Source: Epiperipatus broadwayi (Eukaryota > Onychophora > Udeonychophora > Euonychophora > Peripatidae). From it: a DNA stretch of 64,000 nt. Below, one piece after another: positions 1 to 13,011 of the stretch. The stretch is taken from assembly GCA_028023455.1 (NCBI GenBank), contig JAQFVV010000002.1, positions 32,435,725 through 32,499,724 of the forward strand. Direction: 5' to 3'. Below the pieces are notes generated by a model. The model searched no databases. It saw nothing but the letters and a program-made list of their open reading frames with translations, and was not told the origin of the DNA. The translations under genes were made by a program, and so were the position numbers. Position 1 is the stretch's first letter. The number at the start of each line of letters is the position of its first letter.

Positions 1-2912
1 GTAAAACTATTGAAAGCACTACTTGACTGCCCAAATACTAACTAGTACAAAAAACATTTTTACTTATGTATAACTTCATATGGTGCACATATGTATTATG
101 GCTATCTGCACAGACCAATCATTTGAACCCTCATTTTACTAGTTTTGAGTCATTATATTGTCGCATTGTATTATGATCAACTACTACTTCTCTATGCATC
201 TGATATGCAGCTTTGAATTTTGTTGGACTTATATATATAACCATTAGAAACCAGTCAACATTTAGATAATCCCAATATAGATAACAATCAAGAATTTTAA
301 ACTGTTGTCAAGGCAACCTCCTTTTAGCAATAGAGGTGGAATCTTACCTCCATTAATGGTCCCATATATTTACATAGACACTAAAAATTGTAAACCTAAT
401 TTTGTATATTCACTCAGTCTTTACTTTTGTCACCTAGCAGTTTTTCATTATTATTGAAATGCAAGCACAATAATAAATTATGAAACCTTTTTCTGGTCAT
501 TATGTCTGCAAAATGAAGCTGCTTCAGACTTATATGATGAATATGAGTCCCAAATATCCCCCAGTTGAACTATATGTACCTCTCAAGAAATTATATATAT
601 ATTATTACAGCAAAAAAATAATTTGCAACTTGATAGATTTTTTTTCATTTCTGCATTTAAAAAATTTTTTTTATTGGCATATTTATTACTTAAACTAATA
701 ACTTTGTCACAAAAACCATCTACAACTCATTGGGTGTGCAATAGAAAACTGCAACACTGCCAACATTGTAAAAAAAATGCTTTTGTTGGAATGAAAAATC
801 TGTATTACTGCTAGTTTCTGAAAGTACTGATTTCATATCCTTTCTTCGTTTTTTTTTTTTTTTTTCATTATTAAAAGGATTAGTTTATCTTCAACAAGTA
901 AATTTAAACTGCTAGATGATAAAATGTCTTTGAAATTCAACAGCCCAGATATTAAAAAACAATCATTAATATTTGAATTTGTGACATAATCTATTTTTTC
1001 CCATCTAAAAATTTAATGCAGTCTTTTTTTTTTCATGAAGGCTAATAAACTTGGGGCAGGGGGTAAAAGATTATTCAAATAAAAATTCAAATTTATCATA
1101 GAAAAACATAACATACCATTCGAAAGATAACATAAAGATGAAAAAAATGACCTAACACATGTGCAATCCATATGGTTTTGCCACAATTTTGAAATAAAGA
1201 CAAAGAAATTTTAAATTCTTAAAAACAGTGATTCAGCAGCGACTAGGGGGAATCCGTTAAAAAAACTTTAGGCTTTTTTCATGAGAAGTAGTTTCCTTTT
1301 AACTAGACATTCAGATAGAGAATACCAGCAGATCTTGATTATAACCATGGCCCTATGCTATATTTTTTTTTATTTTGTGTATTCTCTCTCTATTTTTATT
1401 CTGAAGTTTGAGATGAATTTATGTGTAAAATGTCAGTCGTAATTTTTTTTTTCTTTTTTGTTTGATTTTGATGGTGGATATCTTAACCTATAAAGCATTG
1501 AACTGTGTTGCTATGACGATAATATTGATATAAAAAAAATTGTTTACTATTAATTGTATTATATAATATTGTGAATTAACTTTATTCATTTTGAAATGGA
1601 TATGTGAATAATAAAGCATACAGGTAGGATGAAATAATTATTCTTTCTTTATTATATATATTTTTGTTACTACATTTCATAATAATCAATAATATTTCGA
1701 GTGTAGTATAGTAAGATGTATTATAAATTGTTTAATTTGGGTTAGAATGAAAGAATGGTATTTGTATTAAAAATATAAATATTTGTTATATGTAATAATT
1801 GTGAATTTTTTATTTGTCATTATTATGTAGTACGATTTTTATTTATGGAATGCTGGCTAGAATTGATTAAAGAGTGAATAAAAGCTATTGATATAGTTAC
1901 TATGATGTAAATGGAAAAAGTTATAAATAGAACTTAAGAGAAAAAACTTTCTCTTGTTTTAGCTTTAGCAGAAGCACATTTAAATTTCTTTACATGGTTT
2001 TCTTTTTATTTATTTTAAAAGTATATGGTTAACTGGACAAAATGATGAGGTGAAAGGCAACAATATTCGCCCAGAAATGTACAGTGAGTCAAGGATATAT
2101 GAGGGGCGACAATTTATAATAAAAGCAAAATTGCAAATAAATTCTTAGCATTTCAAAACCGTCTAAATATTTCTTCGCTTTAAAAAAAACTGATATCTGC
2201 TTTTCAATAATGACATCTAAATGTTAACAATAGAAAACCTGATATAACTTTACAAGCTTAATGTATTATTTATACATGGGATAAAAATTGGTTCAATTTC
2301 CATACCATCATAATGGATGAAACTACCATCTATTCACTTGTAATGTTTTATGAAATGATTACTTGCTCAATAAAAGGATATCTACATTGCTTTGTCATGT
2401 ATATAAATTAGTGTTTGCACACTTACAGCCTTATATAGATCAAACATCTGCTGAATGAAAACATAATTTGGATATTTGGAAAATACCTTAATTAACAAAA
2501 TGTATTTCAAAACTTATAGCTTTTTATGATATTTCCACTTTCCCTGGAACATCATTGCAATTTAAAAAAAGATAAACACTAAAACTATGGTACTATTTTT
2601 GAAATGACATATTTAAAGACTATTAATCAGGTTGTTTGCTTATCATTATTATTGCTATACTTTTTTTCTTCATTTAAAATGTATAATATTTATTGATAGA
2701 AATATTAATATAATTTTAGGTAAAGTACTGATCTATTTACATACTTAAATATAAGAGAGTTATGTCTTTCTAAGATTGCATTTATATCTTGCAGCATAGT
2801 AACTTATTTTAATTTAAAATTTTTTTTTATTTTATTTATTGATTATAAAATAACTTCAGGTATATCACTTATATTAGCAGTCAAAAACATTGGATTTAAA
2901 TACTAAATAAAG
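1..2912. other. Intronic DNA, no gene seen
   Basis: AT-rich sequence with poly-T runs and frequent stops in all frames. The short open frames show no coding character. Because the first exon in the window opens at a splice acceptor, this is probably an upstream intron of the BIRC6-like gene. I see no recognisable element here. Confidence 0.5.
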
Positions 2913-3327
2913 CCTTAAATCAGGGGTCGGCAACCTATGGCACCCATGCCATGCTTGGCACGCCGATTTTCAATGGCACTCTGAATAAATTGAAATAGTA
3001 AAAAAATATATTTCAATTATAGCGTCTTTTTTTTTTGTGTGTTTTTACATTCAACATTGAATTTACGATTAAATCATTATTTATCAAAAAATAATACACT
3101 TGACTTCATTTAAAAGATATTTTTGTTTGCAAGCGAAATAAATTCTACATATTTACATTTTACTTCTGATAATATTAAAAAATGTGATCGTAATCCAAAT
3201 AAAAAATTTATTATGTTATCAATTCTACAAAGCTATTTTTGGTAGTTGAATAGTAAATAAATGCTCATTGGTTGCACTTTTTTCAAAAAAGAGATTATCG
3301 TTGCATAGTGACTGAGAGATTCCCAAA

Positions 3328-5155
3328 ATATCCCACAAAAGACAAAAACGTGATATTCGCTCTTTTCAAGACTCTTGGACAAATGAATATGGATTTGTAC
3401 AGCAAAAAGATCATGCTGTGTGTACATTATGCCGTGAAAGTGTACAAAGACATTATCAAACTAAATGTGTTCATGTTTAAATACTCAAATGAGAAAAGTG
3501 AAGCTATAAAAAGAGCTGTTTCTGCCTTTAAGAAACAAACTACTTATTTTAGTCAAATAATTGGAACCCAAAATAAAGCCACCAAATGTAGTTATACAAT
3601 TGCTCATTGCGTGGATTTGAAAGGCAAATCTTTCACAGATGAACAATTCATCAAAGAAACGTTTTTGAAAAGTGCTGAAATCTTATTCAGTGATCTACCA
3701 AATAAACAAACATTACTGTCTTGAATTCAAGAAATACCAGCTTCTGCAAGATCAATTCAAAGAAGAATAACTAACATGGCTGAAAAATGTAACAACAAAA
3801 CAGAAAACCAGTTTACAACAAGCTGTTGCATTCAGTGTTGCTGTTGATGAAAGCACTGATGTAAATGATGTGGCGAGCATAGCAATAGTTGCACAATATT
3901 GTGACAACAATCATATTTATGAAGAACTGTGTTGCTTGATTCCCCTTACTGGTACAACAAAGGGATATGATATTTTCACTGCATTTTTCAATTATTTTGA
4001 AAAATCAGAAAATTAACATAAAATATTTAGTGTTACTACTGATGCTAGCCTTGCAATGGTCGGAAAGGAAAAGATATTTGCTAAACTTCTTGAAAGTCAT
4101 ATTAAACATCAAATATTGAGTTTCCACTGCATTATACACCAGGAAAATTTAGTTGCAAAAATCTCATCACAATGCATGAATTCTGTAATGGACAGTGTCA
4201 TTAAAATAATTAATTTCATAGTTTTTCGTTCTTCCTTAACACATAGGCAATTTAAATCCCTTTTGCAAGAAATGAATAGTACATATATAGACCTCCCTCT
4301 ATACAGCAATGTTTGTTGGATTAGTTGAGGTAATGTCTTGAACAGGTTTGTATCATGTCTGAAAGAAATCAAGATGTTTCTTTATAAAAAAGAACAACAT
4401 TATCCGGAAATAAATGATGAAGACTGGTTATGCAAATTGATGTTTCTGACTGATATAACTCAACACTTGAATGAGTTAAACTTGCATTTGCAAAGGAAGG
4501 GTCAAATAGTACTAGAACGTTTTGAATATTGGAAAGGATTTGCATCAAAATTAGATATATTTTGGCGTGATATTATTACTAACATCTACAAGTATTTTTC
4601 AAATGTAAAGGCCTATGCAAATCAATTTAACGTTAACAAAGATGAACTTCAAAAATTCATTGAAGCTCTCGGAGAAGAATTTTCCAAACGATGTGAAGAC
4701 TTCCAAATACACAAACCCATATTTTCTTTCCTCATCAAATCTGACATTTGATTTAAAGATGACTATTTCATTTATCTTTTTTTTTTGAGTAGATGGTTAT
4801 TGATAGTTTTGAAATGGAATTAATTGAACTAATGTCTTCAGAATTGTGGAAAACTAAATTTGTAGAATTGCGAAAACTCTTGAAGGGAACTGTCTACAAA
4901 AGTCGGCGGTCATTCTCAATTGTTTGATATCATTACCTGAAAGATTTAATTCTTTGAATAAAACTGTTTGTGCTCTGCTTTCGGCATTTGGTTCATCTTA
5001 CTTATGTGAACAAATTTTCTCACATATGAAAAATATTTTGAGTTTACAAAGAAGTTGCATAACACCTGAACATTCAGAAGCATGCGTGAAGCTAAAGGTG
5101 ACCAATTACATACCTGACATTGAGCAAAGAGGTACAAGGGCAAGGTACACATTAA
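3328..5155 (+). pseudogene. hAT transposase pseudogene (outer copy)
   Basis: Translated fragments in order: a basic N-terminus; a BED-type zinc finger remnant (CTLCRES then HYQTKC, about 3415-3465); a conserved block around SAFKKQTTYFSQIIGTQ; a catalytic-domain region; and a C-terminal hAT dimerisation block with LSAFGSSYLCEQIFSHMKN (about 4975-5035). The start codon seen in the inner copy (6047) is ATA here. The frame shifts or stops near 3477, 3724, 3790-4020, 4328 and 4751. It resembles the ZBED/GTF2IRD2-like group of hAT transposases, judged by pattern only. By eye it is about 90% identical to the inner copy in the aligned N-terminal region. Confidence 0.8.
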
Positions 5156-5220
5156 TTTATTTTAATAATAAAAAATGGATAATCATATTAGAATTCACAT
5201 TTTTTTCTTATTTAAATTAT

Positions 5221-5435
5221 CATTTTATTTTTATATAGCGCAATGTTTATAAACTGTACTATTTAAACAGCATTAAGCTGTTGCACATGCGCTTTGAAGA
5301 TTTTAACTATAAATGAATGAATACTAACACTTCAAACACATGCTAAAGTCTTTGGAAAAGATGTGTTTGAAGTGTTAGTATTCATTCATTTATAGTTAAA
5401 ATCTTCAAAGCACATGTGCAACAGCTTAATGCCGT
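5221..5435. mobile_element. Small foldback (palindromic) insertion in the outer hAT
   Basis: Two nearly perfect inverted arms of about 77 bp (5266-5342 and 5361-5436) surround a loop of about 18 bp. The matching region of the inner hAT copy (about 10530) lacks this segment. A 13-bp direct repeat, TTATTTAAATTAT, lies on each side (5208-5220 and 5436-5448), as expected for a target duplication. No coding sequence. It could be a foldback or MITE-type element; the class is unknown. Confidence 0.65.
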
Positions 5436-6046
5436 TTATTTAAATTATATATTTTGTATAGGTAAAAAGTTGTAATTTATAATATAATTTTTAATAAGCA
5501 TGTTAAAAATTACAAATTTTAAAAAAAAGTTATTTTTTACATGATTCTAAGTATTTTAAAATATTGAATGACCAATAATATAAGATCCAGTTATAATGGA
5601 CTTCAAAAATATATATTATATAGTAGTATATAATATTCAGGGGTCGGCAACCTATGGCACTCATGCCATGCTTGGCACGGCAACGATTTTCAATGGCATC
5701 TCGGAATGAATTGAAATAGTAAAAAAATATATATTAATTACCCCGTCTTTTTTTTTTTTTTTCACGTTCAACATTGAATTAATGATTAAATCATTATTTA
5801 TCAGAAAATAATACAGTTGACTTCATTTTAAAAGATATTTTTGTTTGCAAGCAAAATAAATTCTACATATTCACATTTTATTTCTGATTATATTAAAATG
5901 AAATTGTAATCCAAATAAAAATCTTATTACATTATTAATTCTAGAAAGCTATTTTCAGTAGTTGAATGGTAAATAATCGATGCTCATTGGTGGCGCTTTT
6001 TTCAAAAAAGAGATTTTCTTGGCATATTGACTGAGAGATTCCCAAA

Positions 6047-6858
6047 ATGTCCCCCAAAAGACAAAAATGTGATATTCGCTCTTTTCAAGAATCTTGGACA
6101 AATGAATATGGATTTATACAGCAAAAGAATCGTGGTGTGTGTACATTAAGCTGTGAAAATATTGTGGGTCATACTCAAGTATACAAAGACATTATCAAAC
6201 TAAACATCTGTTCACGTTTGAAAACAGATAAAAAAAGTGAAGCTATAAAAAGACCTGTTTCTGCCTTTAAGAAACAAACTACTTATTTTAGTCAAATAAT
6301 TGGAACTCAAAATAAAGCCACTGAATGTAGTTATACAATTATTCCTTGTGTGGTTTCAAAAGGCAAACCTTTCACAGATAGACAATTCATCAAAAAAACG
6401 TTTTTGAAAAGTGCTGAAATCTTATTCAGTGATCTATCAAATAAAAAAATGATACCATCTCGAATTTGAGAAATACCAGCTTCTGCAAGATCAATTCAAA
6501 GAAGAATAACTGATATGACTGAAGATGTAACAACAAAACAGAAAACAAGTTTACAACAAGCTGTTGCATTCAGTGTTGCTGTTGTTGAAAGTACTGATGT
6601 AAATGAGGTGGCGTTCCTAGCAATAGTTGCACAATATTGCGACAACAATCATATTTATGAAGAATTGTGTTGCTTGATTCCTCTTACTGGTACAACAAAG
6701 GGACCTGACATTTTCACTGCATTTTTCAATTATTTTGAAAATCAGAAAATTAATATAAATAAAATATTTAGTGTTACTACTGATGCCCAGCTGTGCAATG
6801 GTCGGAAGGAAAAGGGATTTGTTAAACTTCTTGAAAATCATATTAAACATCAATATTG
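6047..6858 (+). pseudogene. hAT transposase pseudogene, 5' part (inner copy)
   Basis: ATG at 6047 opens a frame starting MSPKRQKCDIRSFQ, followed by a degenerate BED finger, the SAFKKQTTYFSQIIGTQ block and, after a frame change near 6470, the catalytic-domain stretch with SLQQAVAFSVAV and YCDNNHIYEELCCLIPL. The frame is cut at 6858 by the 2.56-kb insertion. The 3' part resumes at 9414. Non-functional. Confidence 0.8.
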
Positions 6859-9413
6859 AAACGGACAGATCGGAGAACCGATCTTCGTTTCAGGTGTTTT
6901 CATGTACGGTAATTCAAACTACTGTTCGCCCGCAGTGAGATTTTGTCTATTTTAATTTATAATAAAAATTAGTTATATATTCTATAGTTTATCAATAAAT
7001 ATGTAAAGATGCCGTATATAAATGTCGCAAACCATGAAATAATATTTGTGTGTGCGTGGTTTGCGAATTTGTAAATTAATTTAAAGTTTCAGTGCGGGCG
7101 TATTTGTTTTAAATTTTAGTTTTAAAATTGTATAAAGTCGTTTAAAAATACTGATCAAAAATCACATTCCTTTGATCAGTGTTTTTAATTAAAATCTAAT
7201 CGCACAAATGTACAGAGCAATTAAGTTGTATTCAAAATTAGTAAGGAATTTTATATGTAATTACTATGTCAATTTAAAAATAGCGTATTAAATTAAAAGA
7301 TGGCTAAAAACAGATAATTGATTGTTGGTCAAGCTGCATCGCTAGAGGCTAGAGAAAGTAGGCGGAGCCTAAAACAAAAACAAGTCGGGAAGGTCAGCAG
7401 TGGCAAATTCGAGGAAAAACTTACATTCTAACTTTGGTCGTGTTTGAGAGAAGTAGTCTCGAGACAACACAGCAGTTGAGTATAATTCAAACCTTATTAT
7501 TAAGAAGTTTACCAGTAAATCGCAATGTTGATGGGCTAAGTGCCAGGAGCTGGTCTCTGCCCGCCAATATGGATCCTCGTGCCGCTGTTTGATCATGTTT
7601 CATATACTTCAGAATTTCCAACTTCCAATCTCAAAACTTACTATGCCTTACAAATAACTTTCAAAAATGCACGCCTACGTTCGTCACAAGCCAAGCTGGA
7701 TGAAGAAAGAAGAGAACTTTGTTACACGAACTTTAACTTTCTTACGTGCTTAATATTATCAATCAAGTAAATCATATGTAAGTTTTTATATCATTTATAA
7801 TGCTATTATTTAACCTGTCAGTAAATTTTCTTTTCTTTTTTTTTATCCTCCGCTCTAGTCTTTAGAAATCATTTATAAAATTGTAATTAATAGTAATAAG
7901 ATTTCAACTGAATGCATTTATATTTTCTTATGTTGCTTATTTCATGAACAAACATTGCTAATAGTAATATTTCCAACTATGTGTAAATTAGTGTGTAATA
8001 GTGATCAATTTAATTTTAAAAGTAATTTCATTTTCTGAATTAAATATTCTTTCACATTCCGAGTTGATAAATGTTAAGTCACTTTATTAGTCTATGTTAA
8101 GTTGTTATAAAATTAACAATCTAAGGTTCAATATTAAATATATATATAATAGTTTCAAAGTGTTATCTTAATGTCATGTCTGATCTGAGAAATAACTCCC
8201 TGTATAATTTGATAATGTCGCTACCGCCTGTCAACCTGAAGGGTTAGGAGTCCCAGAGTAAGATTAACTAATTATTGTTTTTCACCGTCAGTTTAATTTC
8301 GCTATGTTTTTATTGGGATAAGGATCTCAGCCTGTGGCGTAGAAACAGACAAATAGTTTCCAGGTTTTATATAATTTCTCTTAAAAAAATCCGCTTCAAG
8401 TATTCGTCTTTCACGTCTGTGGCAATGCCGTCCCTTCGCTGAAGTTAGCGTCTCGCCATTCTACCATTGGGGAATGAAAGCAGTTTTCTTTCCCGGTAAT
8501 CTCTTGGATCACCGGGGTTCGAATGACCCCGGCTGGTTGTCGTGTCCCGGAACTACTTGGGGGCATTAAGCCTTGTCAAAGTACAAGCCGCCCGGTATTC
8601 CGTTAATGCACCGCAATTGATTACTGTAGGGCTCTTGAATCCAGGCAACCACCAGTTCATCTATCTTCCATGTTGTATTTATATAAAACCACCAGCACAT
8701 CTATCCTTTATGTCGTATTTATATAAAACCACCTCCACTGTTCGTCTACGTTCCGGCTCGAGCCTATTCTAATAAAATAAGTTAATAAAAATCTTTAGAT
8801 AAATATTTTTCCAGTGCTCTAATACTCTGATTCTTTTAACCACCCGTCAATCCTTCAATCACACAGCTATTGGCATGAGTTTGTTCATTAAATAAAACGT
8901 TCACTAAAGACTAGTAGCCAAATACAAGAGGATTCATGGAAGTCTTACCGTACTGTTAACATTATATTTATATGCTTTGTAATTTCATGTTGAACACTAT
9001 ATTTATCCACTTTCTATTTGTCTTATTTAATATTATATTTATATGCTTTATATTTTGCTTATTAAACACTTTATTTAATTAAATTTTTGTGTCCTCCACT
9101 TTATTACTCTCTAAGTCTATTTAGCCACTTACTGTCTGTATTGGCAACTTAAATATATACGTTACATGAATGACCGTTCCAATATCTATAGTCTAATAAA
9201 CCTATATATATATCATTAACTGTAAGAATTTAGTCCATGTTCTAAGCTGAGCTAGAAAAGGGATAACCCCGTGCTGTTATAAAGTCATCATCGGTTGGTC
9301 ATACCGGGGTTTGGGTTTGAATTTAGTTGGCGTTTTGGAATTTATTCTTAAACGTGGACTGGGTTTGAACTCGGGTACTGGGTATGAGTAAGCGTGGTGG
9401 ATTTATACCGGTA
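6859..9413. mobile_element. Unclassified 2.56-kb insertion inside the hAT transposase
   Basis: It is flanked by an exact 8-bp direct repeat, CAATATTG (6851-6858 and 9414-9421), and it splits a transposase sequence that is continuous in the outer copy, so it is a real insertion. Its left end forms a strong hairpin (6857-6892: stem GAAACG/CGTTTC plus AGATCGG/CCGATCT around AGAA). I see no matching terminal inverted repeats, no long terminal repeats and no convincing coding frame. It holds two and a half copies of a 40-bp repeat (about 8648-8745) and a GC-richer patch at about 8400-8580. Confidence 0.7.
8420..8560. repeat. GC-rich patch with a box-B-like motif and hairpin
   Basis: This patch is much richer in GC than its surroundings. 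It contains GGGTTCGAATGACCC, which resembles a tRNA-gene B box, inside a 7-bp perfect stem (CCGGGGT/ACCCCGG) with a 7-base loop at about 8512-8532. No convincing A box is found at the right distance, so this is not called a tRNA gene. It may be a remnant of a tRNA-derived sequence or a structured element end. Confidence 0.3.
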
Positions 9414-10465
9414 CAATATTGTGTTTCCACTGCATTATACATGAGAAAAGTTTAGTTGCAAAAATCTCATCACAATGCTTGCATTCTGTAATGGACACTG
9501 TCATTAAAATAGTTAATTTCATAGTTTCTTGTTCTTCATTGACATATAGGCAATTTAAATCCCTTTTGCAAGAAATGAATAGTGCATATATGGACCTCCC
9601 TCTATATAGCAATGTTTGTTGGATTCGTTGAGGTAATGTCTTGAACATGTTTGTATCATGTCTGAAAGAAATCAAAATGTTTCTTGATGAAAAAGAAACA
9701 TTATCTGGAAATAAATGATGAAGATTGTTTATGCAAATTGATGTTTCTGACTGATGTAACTTAACACCTGAATGAATTAAACTTGCATTTGCAAGGGAAG
9801 GGTCAAACAGTATTAGAACGTTTTGAATATTGGAAAAGATTTGCATCAAAATTAGATATATTTTGGCATGATATTACCACTAACACCTACAAGTACTTTC
9901 CAAATTTAAAAGCCCATGCAAATCAATTTAATGTTACCCAAGATAAACTTCAAAAACACATTGAAGCTCTCAGAGAATAATTTTCCAAATGATGTGAAGA
10001 CTTCCAAATACATACAACCATATTTTCTTTCCTCCTCAAACCTGACTTAATTGATTAAAAGATCACTCCATTTGATTTATCTCTTTTTGAGTGAATGGAT
10101 ATTGGTAGTTTTGAAAGGGAATTAATAGAATTAAGGTCATCAGAATTGTGGACAACTAAATTTGTGGAATTGCAGAAAACTCTTGAAGGGAACTATCTTG
10201 CAAAATTGGCTGCCATTCTCAATTGTTGGACATCATTACCTGAAAGATTTAATTTTTTGAAAAAACTGATTGTGCTCTGCTTTCAGCATTTGGTTCAACT
10301 TACCTATGTGAACAAATTTTTTCACATATGAAAAATATTTTGAGTTCACAAAGAAGTTGTCTAACATCTGAAAATTCAGAAGCATGTGTAAAGCTAAAAG
10401 TGACCTATTACACACCTCACATTAAGCAATTGAGAAAAGAGGTACAAGGACAAGGTTCACATTAA
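9414..10465 (+). pseudogene. hAT transposase pseudogene, 3' part (inner copy)
   Basis: It continues the inner transposase after the insertion. Parts parallel the outer copy: the CLHSVMDTVIKIVNFIVS region, the KLDIFWHDI region, and the C-terminal hAT block (VQLTYVNKFF, then SHMKNILSSQRSCLTSEN in another frame). It ends at a TAA near 10463. Several frameshifts and stops (about 9632, 9981, 10331) make it non-functional. Confidence 0.75.
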
Positions 10466-11041
10466 TTTATTTTAATAAAAAAAAAAAAAAGGATAATCAT
10501 ATTAGAATTCATGATAATATTTTCTTATTTAAATTATATATTTTGTAAAGATAAAAAGTTGTAATTTATAATTTGTAATATATTTTTTAATAAGCATGTT
10601 AAAAATTATAAATTTACCAAAAGGTATTTTTCTCATATGATTCTAGGTATTTTAAAATATTGAATGACCAATAATATAACATCCAGTTATAATGGATTGC
10701 AAACGTATATATTATATAGTAGTATATATTAAATACTATAATATTATATATAACTTTTAGCCTACTATAACTAAACTAATTTTGATAGTATATAATATAA
10801 TAAGATTGTTAAAATCATATCGGCACATGGAATAACATTGTACCGTAGGTTCGGCATGACACTACTAAAAGGTTGCTGAGCCCTGATATATACTATAATA
10901 TATATAACTTTGAAGCCCCTTATAACTGAACCAATTTTGATAATATAACAAGATTAGTAAAATCATGTCGGCACGCGGAATAACATTGTAACATAGGTTC
11001 CGCACCACACTACTAAAAGGTTGCTGACCCCTGCCTTAAAT

Positions 11042-13011
11042 GGTTTAACAAATACGTAATGATATGTTAAAATAATGACCCATGTAAGTCAAAAAGTTAC
11101 TTTGAAACAAAAAGAGCATGGGGGCTTATCAAGATCTAGAATCATACGAAAAACAATAGAAGAGAGTTGGCTGGAAAGAAATAAAAGTTGGGGTAAAACA
11201 AAGGACTGGATTATTCTGAAATTATTTCTGAAAATAGCTGAAGTTATTCTGATGTGATTCTGATTCTGGTGATTATTCTGATATTATTCTGATTAATGTG
11301 GTATGGGATCATTGTTTGATTAAGAACTGCTTGTGTTTTATTTTGGATGAAATTATATTTTAATTTCATAATGTCTAGATAAATACTGGAAAATGTTAAG
11401 GGTTCTCAATATCTTTTTTATTTGTTCAGAAATAATCCACAAAGGCTCAGTAATACTTAAACTGACAAAAAAATTGCTTTATTGCTTGACAACTCATAAG
11501 AAGTTTGTGTAAAAGCAGCACCAGTATTGGAATTGATCCAAGGACCTAATATTTCAGAATCTGATACTTCTGCCATTGGGCTAAATCATGTGGATTATTT
11601 GTGTAGACTAAATATCTTCATACTTGTCCAACAAATATTTGTCCAAAATATTTCTTATTTGAAAATGATGTATGCATCATAAAATGAATCAGTTTCCTCT
11701 AAATGTTCAAATAACCAGCATCTATAATGCATTATTGTGGTGTAATAATTAGACTGGGAATACTATGCTATGATATAGCTGTCCATATTTGTGATGGTTC
11801 AACTACATTATTTCACAATTGGAAGATAGAAGAGGACATTTTGGGGGAATTATTAGATATAAATTTCTATAATGGTTAAGAAATATATTATGGTTCATTC
11901 TTTCAAATATATGATGCATTTATTTATCCAAAATCAAATTCTTATATTAATGATTCTCCTACTATTCTTCCATATCCTAGTGTTTATATAAAAAACTATT
12001 GACTTGTAAATAACTTGACCATAGATTTTGTTTGTGAAGATCCTAACATTATTGTTTGATGGACATGATGCTGTTTTGAATGATGGCGATGTTTATAGTG
12101 ATTTGTTATACTGCACTGTGTTTTAAAATACAATTTTTCATAATGATCGTCTTAATGTTTGTGATCATGATGTTTTAATTGTAATTATGTGTTAGAGTAG
12201 ATGATGGAAATAATCCAACCTAATCTTCATAAGTCTCATCCTTCATGTTGTACTGAATATTCTTGAAATATTAAATAGTTGAGCAGTTTGTATACTGATG
12301 CTTCTACGAATGGGTATCAATTGTTAGACCCCCCTTTTAAATAAGCCTAGCATCAATTTTTTTTGTCAGATACTCTTTATCACTTTTTGTAATTCTATCC
12401 GTAAAAAAAAAAAAAATTATGCATTTCCATTTTTCATCTATATAATTTGATAAAAATTATAATACTAATATGGCACATTCTTGTTATTTTGTGTAATTTC
12501 TATATATTCTATATAGTTAAATTTTTATATATAAGTATACACATAAAATTATTACATATGTGTCTGCATATATGGAATAAGTTAAAATATTTGTTTCTCC
12601 TATTTCAGAATTGGTATTTTGTGGAAAGGATCTTGAAATTGTAATCTCTAATTGTAAGCTATTAATTGTTGTAAAAAATAGCAGTCATCCACAAATCTTA
12701 GAATATTTGTGGATCTTCTGTTAATTTTGAATTCTGGCATTTACCAATCTAAACGTTTTAAAAAATTTTAAAGCCGTTGAAATTAAGTGTGAAGAAATGG
12801 CATAATTTGTCAAATGTGTTCAATTGAAATTTTTAAGATAATACTTTTTATTAATCTTCAATTTGTCAACTTTTTAAAGTTAATATCAAGGAAATCATTT
12901 TATCATCATTTTAGAGTGATTAAATCGTAAATATTATGAGATTAAATATATGTGAATGTCTATAATATGTGCTTGTATATGGTTTTCACAATTTTTTTTT
13001 TTTTTTTTTAG
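11042..13011. other. Intronic DNA before the first exon
   Basis: AT-rich, with a simple ATTCTGAT-type repeat near 11210-11300. On the - strand at about 11515-11590 there is a possible tRNA-derived SINE head: an A-box-like TAGCCCAATGG (11573-11583) and a B-box-like GGATCAATTCC (11529-11539). A short match to the tail of the SINE family at 59/63 kb (GATGATGGAAATAATCC) lies near 12200. No coding sequence is seen. A long poly-T tract leads into the splice acceptor at 13010-13011. Confidence 0.35.

Larger units (their letters stand above)
5638..10885 (+). mobile_element. Inner hAT copy nested in the outer hAT
   Basis: It starts with the same end as the outer copy (CAGGGGTCGGCAACCT) and ends with AGGTTGCTGAGCCCTG, one base off the outer end. 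It lies in the 3' part of the outer element, whose sequence resumes at 10886. The flanking 8-mers (ATAATATT and ATATATAC) match only partly, so the target duplication has decayed. It is itself interrupted at 6859-9413. Confidence 0.8.
2921..11033 (+). mobile_element. Outer hAT DNA transposon, decayed, containing nested insertions
   Basis: The terminal inverted repeats are CAGGGGTCGGCAACCT at the left and AGGTTGCTGACCCCTG at the right. An exact 8-bp target duplication, CCTTAAAT, flanks them at 2913-2920 and 11034-11041. Both features are diagnostic of the hAT superfamily. The element's own sequence is 2921-5637 plus 10886-11033; the middle is a second copy of the same family. Its transposase is broken by frameshifts and stops, so it cannot move by itself. 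Confidence 0.9.

Noticed and set aside
3233-5238. A domesticated host gene derived from the hAT transposase
   Set aside because: The frame is broken many times, the start codon is lost, and the element ends and target duplication are still present.
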